A stretch of DNA of 64,000 nucleotides, from assembly GCA_040506775.1 (NCBI GenBank), contig JBEVWC010000018.1:97656-161655 (forward strand), given 5' to 3'. The DNA is from Thiodiazotropha sp040506775. Lineage in GTDB: Bacteria; Pseudomonadota; Gammaproteobacteria; Chromatiales; Chromatiaceae. The translations under genes and the position numbers were made by a program. This document shows, one piece after another, positions 57,666 through 64,000 of the stretch (position 1 is its first letter; every line of letters begins with the position of its first letter). The notes under the pieces were generated by a model that was not told the DNA's origin, made no database searches, and saw only the letters and a list, made by a program, of their open reading frames with translations.

Positions 57666-58517
57666 ATGGAAAAGAAAGGAATGACTTCGGCGGAGCTTCA
57701 AAGAAATTGTATTCGTACAATTGCACTCATGAATACTTTGAGCAAAATAGTTGGTGCTAAAAGTATCAATAATTTTTCTCGTATCTTCGATGATACATTC
57801 AGTAATTTGGAAATTGACGAGTGCAAAGATGCTGTGAGTACCGAATATAGAAATACTTGGTATCCATTTTTTAAGGGTGAGAGGCCTATGACTGATAGAC
57901 AGCTTAAAAGATTAATCTGTATAGAAGACCAGGTAGACTTACTATATACCGAAGGGCCTTCGAAATTGTGGGTGGCTATGTGGGGCGATGTGTCCGATCT
58001 AATTGAAATCATCAGGGGCTACAATGCTAGCCTTTCTCAGATGCCTTTCCACTATATAACGAAACAAGTGCCTCATTTAATTCGAGATATCGTTGATGGT
58101 GGAAGAGTGATTGGAGATCTTGTATGGGCTATCAGCTATTATAGATATCTTAAAGAGATGCAGCCGAACGTTTTGGTAGATGTCGAAAATTATCCCGTGA
58201 CTCAAGCTAGCTGCGCATGGGTTCTTCTTGAATCTTGTATGAATGATAGTTTTATTTCGAGTGAATTGGATGCTTTAGGGATTCGTGCTCAAGTGACAAA
58301 TGAGTTGTCGGCACAAGAAATTGAAAGGATGCGCCAGATTCCTTTCGAGCAGCGCCTCACGGATGCAGAGTTAATACCAAAATTTGTCGCGGATTTGAGT
58401 ATGGAAGAGGCAGAGATTTGGGGTGCATTCGTTGAAGATGCGCTGTCTTATGAGGATGCATTGGATAGTGCCTGCGATGGAGTATCCTTCCGCCAAACAA
58501 TGCTATTTTCATGTTGA
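57666..58517 (+). CDS. Unknown 283-residue protein, AT-rich
   Basis: Starts MEKKGMTSAELQRNCI at 57666 with AAGGA about 12 bases before; an upstream TTG is less likely. No signal peptide or membrane helix. The sequence (KIVGAKSINNFSRIFDDTF, WYPFFKGERPMTDRQLKRL, EEAEIWGAFVEDALSYEDALDSAC) gives a helical soluble protein with no motif I recognise. Base composition is much lower in GC than the chromosome. It lies upstream of the small OB-linked genes. Confidence 0.7.
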   Translation: MEKKGMTSAELQRNCIRTIALMNTLSKIVGAKSINNFSRIFDDTFSNLEIDECKDAVSTEYRNTWYPFFKGERPMTDRQLKRLICIEDQVDLLYTEGPSKLWVAMWGDVSDLIEIIRGYNASLSQMPFHYITKQVPHLIRDIVDGGRVIGDLVWAISYYRYLKEMQPNVLVDVENYPVTQASCAWVLLESCMNDSFISSELDALGIRAQVTNELSAQEIERMRQIPFEQRLTDAELIPKFVADLSMEEAEIWGAFVEDALSYEDALDSACDGVSFRQTMLFSC

Positions 58518-58556
58518 AGACTGATGTTTCGCGTGGGTTGTTTAGTCCTTGAGAAT

Positions 58557-58569
58557 TTTAGCGGCTAAA
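58557..58569. promoter_or_regulatory. KorB operator (OB) before the first small paralogue
   Basis: TTTAGCGGCTAAA, an exact match to the IncP OB consensus, ending 17 bases before the ATG at 58587. The right half also makes a -10-like TAAAAT, so bound KorB could block RNA polymerase. Confidence 0.8.
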
Positions 58570-58586
58570 ATATTTGGATGAACGCC

Positions 58587-58775
58587 ATGAAAAAGAGCCG
58601 CCGTGATAAGAGCGATGGTCCACGCCTACTTACGCCAAAGGAAGTTGATGGCCTTCGTGATGATATGGAGGTGAGTGCTTGGGCAAGAGCTGAGCTGAGG
58701 CGACGGCGCGACTTAACTATGTCAGGTAGTCATGAGAATAGTGGTGTTTTCACGGGCAAGGGCATGTCGCGATAG
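58587..58775 (+). CDS. Small basic protein, paralogue A, downstream of OB
   Basis: 62 residues. MKKSRRDKSDGPRLLTPKEVDGL...SAWARAELRRRRDL aligns along its length with the next small protein (DKS-GP-LL, then SAWxRAExxRRRD). The start at 58587 is chosen because the same leader-ATG context occurs before its paralogue; an ATG 9 bases upstream is possible. It is very basic. Function unknown. Confidence 0.65.
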   Translation: MKKSRRDKSDGPRLLTPKEVDGLRDDMEVSAWARAELRRRRDLTMSGSHENSGVFTGKGMSR

Positions 58776-58784
58776 AGATAGAAA

Positions 58785-58797
58785 TTTAGCCGCTAAA
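58785..58797. promoter_or_regulatory. KorB operator (OB) before the second small paralogue
   Basis: TTTAGCCGCTAAA, an exact OB match, 16 bases before the ATG at 58814. Same arrangement as at 58557. Confidence 0.8.
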
Positions 58798-58813
58798 ATT
58801 ATGGAATAAGGCC

Positions 58814-58987
58814 ATGAAGCAGAAAGACCACGATAAGAGCAATGGCCCGCACCTGCTCAAACCAGATGAAGCTGAGCGCCTACTGAAGGATGCGAAGGAG
58901 GCCAGTGCCTGGATGCGCGCAGAAATCAAACGCCGACGCGATGTAGAGCTGACGAGCAAAATGGCAGAGAAGGGTATTCTGAAATAA
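58814..58987 (+). CDS. Small basic protein, paralogue B, downstream of OB
   Basis: 57 residues: MKQKDHDKSNGPHLLKPDEAERLL...ASAWMRAEIKRRRDVELTSK. It shares the DKS-GP-LL and SAWxRAExxRRRD pattern with paralogue A and has the same OB-ATG arrangement, so the unit looks duplicated. A helical, basic protein of unknown role; by its control it should respond to an IncP helper's KorB. Confidence 0.65.
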   Translation: MKQKDHDKSNGPHLLKPDEAERLLKDAKEASAWMRAEIKRRRDVELTSKMAEKGILK

Positions 58988-59030
58988 AGGATTCTCTCAT
59001 GGTTATTGGTTTTCCATGATGAACAACAAA

Positions 59031-59043
59031 TTTAGCCGCTAAA
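59031..59043. promoter_or_regulatory. KorB operator (OB) upstream of the ribbon-helix-helix gene
   Basis: TTTAGCCGCTAAA, an exact OB match, about 150 bases before the next gene and 80 bases before its promoter. Confidence 0.8.
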
Positions 59044-59124
59044 ATTTTCGAAACCCATTCTTGAGACGAATTGTGAAGTAGGGTTCCCCGATATGTTGCT
59101 CAATAAGTTACTGCCTAAGAATAA

Positions 59125-59166
59125 TTGACACTGTCAATGATTCATCTAGTATGTTGACAGTGTCAA
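59125..59166 (+). promoter_or_regulatory. Promoter covered by two TTGACASTGTCAA palindromes
   Basis: Palindromes TTGACACTGTCAA (59125-59137) and TTGACAGTGTCAA (59154-59166) lie 29 bases apart. The first contains a consensus -35 (TTGACA 59125-59130) and TAGTAT at 59147-59152 makes the -10 with a 16-base spacer. A dimeric repressor binding both would close this promoter. A third copy lies inside the gene (59350-59362) and an imperfect one after it (59542-59554). Confidence 0.75.
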
Positions 59167-59193
59167 GTCAATATTGTCTTACCGGAGCTGGAG

Positions 59194-59499
59194 ATGGACA
59201 ACACTGCTTCTGATGAGCACGCAATTCATTCTGAACTCGATCGTGTTATGCAGAGAAGGGAATATCTTCGAACCAAGAAACGAGAGTCACGCCTCCGCGC
59301 TCAACAAAGGCGCAGAATGTTGGATCCCTCCGCGCCGGACCAGATGACGTTGACACTGTCAACAGGAGCAAAAGCTATCATAAAGCATGCCGCAAAAGCT
59401 GAAGGAATTAGTGCTAGCGAGTGGATCGAACGACTGGTAATGGCAAAAACATCTGTTGTAAAAGCGGCTCAAAAGGATTTACCTGGTTTATTTCGTTAG
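59194..59499 (+). CDS. Ribbon-helix-helix-like regulator, probably autoregulated
   Basis: 101 residues with GGAG before the ATG. A basic helical N-terminus (REYLRTKKRESRLRAQQRRRM) is followed by DQMTLTLSTGAKAIIKHAAKAEGISASEWIERL, a strand-helix-helix pattern typical of ribbon-helix-helix DNA-binding proteins. Its promoter is spanned by two palindromes and a third copy lies exactly over the DNA-binding-strand codons. The likely role is a dimeric repressor of itself and perhaps of downstream genes; the target set is inferred. Confidence 0.7.
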   Translation: MDNTASDEHAIHSELDRVMQRREYLRTKKRESRLRAQQRRRMLDPSAPDQMTLTLSTGAKAIIKHAAKAEGISASEWIERLVMAKTSVVKAAQKDLPGLFR

Positions 59500-59765
59500 T
59501 GAGCTGATCCTGCTGGCAAAGTCACTCTTCCGATTCCTGTATTGACAGTGTCTAAATGGGGCGTGCTTGAGTGATAACTGGTGCTCCTGAGTCGATTGGT
59601 TTACGGCAATCTTGATCTAGCTGGGTACGGTACAGATTCCGAACCTGATAAACCTCTTTGTGGACATCGCTGATACAAGCTGCTTATTCGGGTGGCTGGT
59701 CACGGCATATCCATTATTGTCTCGTGAAACTTGACTTACGTCTCTTCTAGGCTAATAATCGTTTC
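59500..59765. other. Intergenic region before the ietA-like gene
   Basis: About 266 bases. It contains a one-mismatch copy of the TTGACASTGTCAA palindrome at 59542-59554, so the downstream AAA/subtilase operon may be under the upstream regulator. No other feature is evident. Confidence 0.45.
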
Positions 59766-60926
59766 ATGAAAGAAGAATTACGTTTCTTAAATGAGGTTGT
59801 TCGTATCGTTAATGGCGCGCTTCGTCTCGATACTGACAAAGTACGCAACTATACAGCGTTTTTGGCCGAAAAGCTTGAAAACGCTGGAGAAAGTAGCGCT
59901 GCAAACCGTCTTCGTAGCTTACTCGCGGAGACTGATCACCAGCTGAGGCCGTCTGATGCTCGGTTTTCTGGGGCATTGCCTGTTGACTCTGAGAGTCGCT
60001 TCCCACTTGTTGAGCATGTCCATACCCATGGCGTGCAAGAACCGTCGGTGTACCTACTGCAGTCCCAGTGGGATGTAGTACACGAATTCTTAAGTGTTGC
60101 GAAGAGCTACGGGTCTTTCGAGGGTGGCGAACTATCGGGAGCTCTTAGCTTATTGATGTATGGCCTGCCTGGCACAGGGAAAAGCCGACTTGCTCGCTAT
60201 ATTGCGAAAGAGCTTGGATTAGAGCTATATATTGCACGTCTTGACGGGTTGATATCATCGTACTTGGGGAGCACGTCAAAGAATATACGCGCACTGTTTG
60301 ATTTTGCGGCACGTAGGCCCTGTGTTTTATTTCTCGATGAGTTTGATGCTATCGCTAAAGTCAGAAGCGATGGGCAAGAGCTTGGCGAGCTGAAACGCGT
60401 CGTCAATAGCTTTCTCCAGAACCTAGATACGTTGGGTCAGCAGTCGATCGTGCTGGCTGCAACAAATCACGAGGCTCTGCTAGATGCCGCAGTGTGGCGG
60501 CGTTTCACCTATAGGTTGGCACTTGAGCTTCCCTCAACCGAGCAACGTGCCAAGATGTGGGCTGACTTTATTGCTCCAGTTGAACTGAAAGATAAGGAGC
60601 TTTCAGTACTTGCTGACCTGACAGAGGGCTATTCGGGGTCGGATATTCGGGAAGCCTGTGCGCGGTTGAAACGGAGGCAAGCCGCTAATCGCAAGCCATT
60701 GCAACTTAGCGATTCATTTGCAGTCGTTCAAAATTTAGCGATCTCCGGTGAAAACGAGCAGCGTTTTGCTTCCAGATTAACGAACAAAGATCCGCACGAA
60801 ATTGTACAAATACTACGTGACCGAAACCAACGCCTTTACAGTTTGGCTGTCATAGCGGAGTTGCTAGGACTTTCTAAGGCGACTATTCATCGCATCTCGC
60901 GGCAGGAGGCTGCAGACCATGGCTAA
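59766..60926 (+). CDS. IetA-like AAA+ ATPase
   Basis: 386 residues. An N-terminal helical region of about 120 residues precedes the AAA+ core with Walker A GLPGTGKSRLAR, Walker B VLFLDEFDAIAK, a sensor-1 region VLAATNHEALL and arginine finger candidate AAVWRRFTYRL. A C-terminal helical region follows, including a HTH-like LAVIAELLGLSKATIHRIS. The pair with an S8 protease matches IetA-IetS, described from Ti plasmid incompatibility/exclusion and later as an anti-phage pair. Its stop overlaps the next gene by 8 bases. Confidence 0.85.
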   Translation: MKEELRFLNEVVRIVNGALRLDTDKVRNYTAFLAEKLENAGESSAANRLRSLLAETDHQLRPSDARFSGALPVDSESRFPLVEHVHTHGVQEPSVYLLQSQWDVVHEFLSVAKSYGSFEGGELSGALSLLMYGLPGTGKSRLARYIAKELGLELYIARLDGLISSYLGSTSKNIRALFDFAARRPCVLFLDEFDAIAKVRSDGQELGELKRVVNSFLQNLDTLGQQSIVLAATNHEALLDAAVWRRFTYRLALELPSTEQRAKMWADFIAPVELKDKELSVLADLTEGYSGSDIREACARLKRRQAANRKPLQLSDSFAVVQNLAISGENEQRFASRLTNKDPHEIVQILRDRNQRLYSLAVIAELLGLSKATIHRISRQEAADHG

Positions 60927-63255
60927 CGACAATACGGCACCTGACCAACGCCTTCCAATCAAGCTAATTATGCCGAAGCAGGGTACGGAGAGGCGAGTTC
61001 CTGGGGGTGGCACTCCTCCCAAGCCGTTCCGCGAAGTAGATGCACAGTACCGAAAGCGACTATCTAATCAAATTGATGCAGTATCGGATGTACTTGCAAC
61101 TCCTTTTGAAGCAGTAAAGGCGGCTCCTGTCCGGGTTAAGGTTATATCAAAAGCGGCGGCTAAGAGTCACCGCCCTGAGGCTCTTTTTTCTGAAAAATCA
61201 TGCCCCATAATTGGTTCGGGAAAGCTCGGCGAACTTTTCATAAAGGCCACTCCTGAAGGTCTTGATAATCTTAAAGAGCTAGTTAATCAGAATACTTCCG
61301 ACAAGCTCATTAAGGAATTGTCATGTATTGAGTCAATAGAGGCTATAACACCGGTATCGCGCCGGCATGGAATCTCGGCTAAAGATGTTTTGCGCCATAG
61401 CCCCCGAGGACAAGAAGGGTTTATATTGCGAGTATCTCTGTTCGATTATGGCGCTGACGATGAGCAGCCATTGCTAGTAGATGATTTCCTCAAGAACTGT
61501 CAGCGTCTCGGTATTCAGCTTGATCAGCGCGGTTATGGGAAACGCAGCCTTACATACGCTGCTGAGTGCAAGACTGAAGCGGATGTGGAAGGTTTGTCCA
61601 GAGTGGTTGGAGTGCGCTCTGTATCGCACATGCCTCTTATCCGCATTATTCGACCGAAGGGCCTTGATCAACAGCCTTTACCGGATTTGCCGGTGCGTGA
61701 CCAAAGTGACAACGATGTGCCCGTTGTGGTAGTCGTTGATAGCGGTGTCACAGATCAAATTCCAGCGTTGAATAGTTGGGTTGTTGGGCGTGACGATCAG
61801 GTTCCGGCGTCCTATCAGAACACCGATCATGGAACGTTTGTTGCTGGTCTCATAGCATGGGGCCAAGATCTGAATCCAACTATAGCTGGACTCAATGGCG
61901 AACCGTGCGCTGTTTTTGATCTAAAGGTTATCCCGAACTCAGATCCTGCGCGTGGTGACACGCTGGCACTGCTTGAATCAGAGCTGTTGATCTCCTTGGA
62001 GAATGCCCTCCAAGAACATGCGAATAAATATAAGGTCTGGAATCTTTCACTTGGAACAGATGTCGTATGTTCGTTGGATGAATTCTCACCTCTTGCGGTG
62101 CAGCTCGATAACCTTCAAGAGAAATATCAAGTTTCCTTCGTTATTAGTGCTGGCAATTATGATTCGCCTCCATTACTTGATTTTCCGCGTACAGAAGCTC
62201 AAATCGATCAGGGTCGTATTACGTCGCCAGCCGACAGTGTGCTTGGTATCACGGTGGGTGCAATCTCACATGTTGACTTTAATCAAAAGGGACCAAAACG
62301 GCATCACCCGTCAGCATTCTCGCGCCACGGAGCAGGGCCAAATTACATAATTAAGCCCGATGTTGTGCACTATGGAGGGTCATGTTCTACGGATGTGGCA
62401 CATATCCACGGAATTAGCTCTGTAAACGAAACTGGACTCGCTGATAACTTAGGAACAAGCTTTTCTACTCCACTTGTATCTCGTACTTTAGCCCAGATTT
62501 ACCACCAAATAACCCCAACTCCTTCACCAGTGTTGGCGCGTGCGCTGTTGACACACCATGCAAGAGATCCGCGGAGTGGTCATCGGGTCCCAGATGGTGA
62601 CGAAAATTATATTGGGTTTGGTCTTCCGCAGCCGGTGCCATACTGTCTCGAATGCACGCCGTATAGCGCAACACTTGTTTTTGAGGATGCCTTGCGCCCT
62701 GGTTATTACCTGGAGTGGAATGATTTTCCGTATCCACCATCTTTAAATCGCCAAGGTCGTTTCTTCGGGGAAATCTGGATGACTCTTGCCTTTTCTCCAT
62801 CGCGTGGAGAGCGATGGGGTACTGAGTATTGTGAAACCCATATCAATGCACACCTTGGCGTATATTACGAACAGGTTTCGCGAGCTACCGGTGAAGTATC
62901 CACAAAGTTTAAAGGCCTTGTGCCCCCTGAACACAAGAACCCTGGATTGCTATACGAATCCTATCAAGTTGAAAAATTACGAAAATGGGCACCGGTTCGT
63001 ACATATTACGGTGATATGGGTGACAAGGGGCAAAGAGGGCTCCGTTGGCGTTTGAAGCTTCAGTTACTAACTCGGCATGGAATTGAGAAGGATGAAACTA
63101 CTTTTAAGCCTCAGCCGTTTTCTTTGATTATTACCATTGCTGATCCGCAAAAAAAAGCACCCGTATACGATGAGGTCGCGCAGATCGTCCGCAATAGATA
63201 TCAAGCAGAGAATCTCACTGTCAGGCCGAGAACTCGCGTTCGCGGCAAGGCATAA
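60919..63255 (+). CDS. IetS-like S8 subtilase
   Basis: 778 residues, no signal peptide. A region of about 265 residues precedes the S8 domain, which has Asp in VPVVVVVDSGVTD, His in TDHGTFVAGL and Ser in LGTSFSTPLV, the complete subtilisin triad. The C-terminal part is beta-rich. With the overlapping AAA+ gene it forms the IetA-IetS arrangement. The ATPase probably controls or feeds substrates to the protease on sensing an invading replicon; the substrate is unknown. Confidence 0.88.
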   Translation: MANDNTAPDQRLPIKLIMPKQGTERRVPGGGTPPKPFREVDAQYRKRLSNQIDAVSDVLATPFEAVKAAPVRVKVISKAAAKSHRPEALFSEKSCPIIGSGKLGELFIKATPEGLDNLKELVNQNTSDKLIKELSCIESIEAITPVSRRHGISAKDVLRHSPRGQEGFILRVSLFDYGADDEQPLLVDDFLKNCQRLGIQLDQRGYGKRSLTYAAECKTEADVEGLSRVVGVRSVSHMPLIRIIRPKGLDQQPLPDLPVRDQSDNDVPVVVVVDSGVTDQIPALNSWVVGRDDQVPASYQNTDHGTFVAGLIAWGQDLNPTIAGLNGEPCAVFDLKVIPNSDPARGDTLALLESELLISLENALQEHANKYKVWNLSLGTDVVCSLDEFSPLAVQLDNLQEKYQVSFVISAGNYDSPPLLDFPRTEAQIDQGRITSPADSVLGITVGAISHVDFNQKGPKRHHPSAFSRHGAGPNYIIKPDVVHYGGSCSTDVAHIHGISSVNETGLADNLGTSFSTPLVSRTLAQIYHQITPTPSPVLARALLTHHARDPRSGHRVPDGDENYIGFGLPQPVPYCLECTPYSATLVFEDALRPGYYLEWNDFPYPPSLNRQGRFFGEIWMTLAFSPSRGERWGTEYCETHINAHLGVYYEQVSRATGEVSTKFKGLVPPEHKNPGLLYESYQVEKLRKWAPVRTYYGDMGDKGQRGLRWRLKLQLLTRHGIEKDETTFKPQPFSLIITIADPQKKAPVYDEVAQIVRNRYQAENLTVRPRTRVRGKA

Positions 63256-63304
63256 GTATGGCAGTGAGGGATAGGCTTATTCTTGTAGCCTATAAGAGTG
63301 AAAA

Positions 63305-63373
63305 AGCCGCTCCTGGGACTAGGCCTCCCAGAAGCAGCTCTGACAGGCCACCTTTTCCCGGAGAAGCCTGTCA
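63305..63373 (+). other. Two consecutive hairpins between the IetS-like gene and the YjzC-like gene
   Basis: Hairpin 1: AGCCGCTCCTGGGA (63305-63318) with TCCCAGAAGCAGCT (63326-63339), 12 of 14 bases paired. Hairpin 2: TGACAGGC (63341-63348) with GCCTGTCA (63366-63373), perfect. No T-run, so this may be a structured leader or a processed spacer rather than a terminator. Confidence 0.45.
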
Positions 63374-63480
63374 CCCAGTTGGATGGGAAGATAGTACTTT
63401 ACACGGTAAGGCGCGATCTGACCAACGGGTTTTCTATGTTCCGGGCTATCTAGCCGTCGATATCATCGAAGGAGATTATC

Positions 63481-63666
63481 ATGGCGAACGTAAAGAAGCC
63501 CGGTCAAAGTACCGGCAAACAGGGCGGAATCTACCAGGAGGTAGGTCCGAGAGGAGGCAAACATCCGAACTACACAACAGTTCCGGATAATAAGCCTTTA
63601 CCACCTACGACCAAACCAGGCCATGGGTGGAAGCCCGTCAAAGTAACACCCGACAGCAATCGTTGA
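63481..63666 (+). CDS. YjzC-like small protein
   Basis: 61 residues after a strong GAAGGAG. The stretches KPGQSTGKQGGIYQEVGPRGG and HPNYTTVPDNKPLPPTTKPGHGWKPV match the short YjzC-like family, of unknown function, Gly/Pro-rich and probably unfolded or small beta. It is the last gene before attR. Confidence 0.75.
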   Translation: MANVKKPGQSTGKQGGIYQEVGPRGGKHPNYTTVPDNKPLPPTTKPGHGWKPVKVTPDSNR

Positions 63667-63679
63667 TTGGGTTTGGTTT

Positions 63680-63706
63680 GGGGCGGTGTAAACCGCCCCT
63701 TCTTTC
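63680..63706 (+). terminator. Intrinsic terminator after the YjzC-like gene
   Basis: GGGGCGGT (63680-63687) and ACCGCCCC (63692-63699) form a perfect 8-bp stem with a GTAA loop, followed by TTCTTTCT. Strong Rho-independent terminator ending the cargo transcript. Confidence 0.85.
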
Positions 63707-63909
63707 TGGTAGATGTCCGAGGGGTGGTGAGTATGAGGGTATGGAAGGCGCTTCTCGTCTCGCAAGAAAAGGGTGCACCAGCGGTACACCCGTCACCTTT
63801 CACAACCTTGCGTAAAATAGCCTAACTTGTTGTTTCTAGTATCCTTTAGACTCCGCTTAACTATCCTCGTATATCCTTAAATATCATTAACTTACTGTTT
63901 TAACAGGAA
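63707..63909. other. Right-end non-coding region of the element
   Basis: About 200 bases, AT-rich toward attR, no gene. GCGGTACAC near 63779 resembles the AACGGTACA repeats near the integrase and may be part of integrase arm-site organisation. Confidence 0.4.
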
Positions 63910-63955
63910 ATTTGTAATCAGCTGGTCGGGGGTTCGAATCCTCTCGCCGGCTCCA
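63910..63955 (+). repeat. attR, 46-bp direct repeat of the tRNA-Thr 3' half
   Basis: Identical to 47293-47338, from the anticodon loop to the CCA end of tRNA-Thr. It marks the right end of the element; the rest of the original chromosome resumes after it. Confidence 0.95.
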
Positions 63956-64000
63956 TAATTTTCTCCAGGTTGGCAATTCGGGTCAGATGCCTGACGATCT
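63956..64000. other. Chromosomal flank at the window end
   Basis: Forty-five bases after attR, too short to identify. Confidence 0.3.

Larger units (their letters stand above)
47339..63955. mobile_element. 16.6-kb integrative mobilizable element with IncP-type transfer genes
   Basis: Bounded by 46-bp direct repeats at the tRNA-Thr 3' end, with a tyrosine integrase next to attL. It carries an RP4/RK2-like oriT, traJ, traI and a traK-like gene, plus trbJ, trbK and trbL, but no TraG coupling protein, no TrbB-I and no recognisable korA or korB. Four exact IncP KorB operators are present. Cargo is an IetA-IetS-like pair and several unknown genes. It should be mobilizable only with a helper. The base composition of the cargo genes (AT-rich around 48.5-50.3 kb and 57.6-63 kb) differs from the flanking chromosome. 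Confidence 0.9.

Noticed and set aside
63258..63590. 110-codon frame after the IetS-like gene
   Set aside because: It crosses two hairpins and overlaps the YjzC-like gene in another frame; no ribosome-binding site or homology.
47339..63955. CRISPR arrays or cas genes in the element
   Set aside because: No repeated spacer-like array was found anywhere; the repeats present are palindromic operators.

Overview
The window is a chromosomal segment of a gammaproteobacterium. Its housekeeping genes (yicC, gmk, miaB-ybeZ-ybeY-corC-lnt, mpl, ubiX, hemL, thiE/thiD, argC, erpA, anmK, tyrS, birA-coaX) and its 16S-Ile-Ala-23S-5S rRNA operon are typical of that class. Several PAS/GGDEF sensors, a lipoprotein cytochrome c and a GC-rich coding style suggest a Chromatiales-like environmental or symbiotic lineage, but the genus cannot be fixed from the sequence alone.

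Layout. 1-9.4 kb: a PP2C phosphatase/Ser-Thr kinase pair on the minus strand, then a plus-strand run of RNA-processing and envelope genes ending in lnt and three tandem 120-bp palindromic repeats. 9.5-13.4 kb: SDR, membrane protein, mpl, ubiX and cytochrome c. 13.7-20 kb, minus strand: a two-gene PhnD-PAS / PAS-GGDEF signalling unit and a DedA-PAP2 fusion. 20-26.4 kb: thiD-thiE-hemL, an A-type Fe-S protein, an FAD oxidoreductase and DUF4126. 26.8-36.4 kb: argC, a DUF6776-like gene, bactofilin, erpA, an OmpA-like lipoprotein, a haem-c-type diguanylate cyclase, anmK, an M23 peptidase and tyrS. 36.4-42.2 kb: an rRNA operon with four tandem promoters. 42.2-47.2 kb: M61 peptidase, birA, coaX and a SPOR-like protein.

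47.3-63.96 kb is a 16.6-kb integrative mobilizable element inserted in the 3' end of tRNA-Thr(TGT). It is bounded by 46-bp direct repeats, with the integrase next to the tRNA. Its minus-strand transfer block reads excisionase-like gene (interrupted by an amber codon), winged-helix protein, traK, oriT, small gene, traJ, traI, trbJ, trbK, trbL, small gene. traJ, traI and the oriT closely resemble those of the IncP-1 plasmids RK2/RP4. The coupling protein TraG and the rest of the Trb pore (trbB-I) are absent. Four exact copies of the 13-bp palindrome TTTAGC[C/G]GCTAAA, which is the IncP KorB operator (OB), lie in the element: one inside the first codons of trbJ, two directly before a pair of tandem small paralogues, and one upstream of a ribbon-helix-helix gene. 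No korB gene is present.

The best reading is a chromosomal satellite of IncP-type plasmids. It carries an RP4-style oriT and relaxosome, brings its own TrbJ/TrbK/TrbL subunits for use in a helper's pore, and carries operators for the helper's regulator. The cargo includes an IetA-IetS-like AAA ATPase/subtilase pair (plasmid exclusion/anti-phage family) and several unrecognised small genes. This would be an IncP counterpart of the way SGI1 exploits IncC plasmids. It is the main observation of the window and remains an inference until tested.
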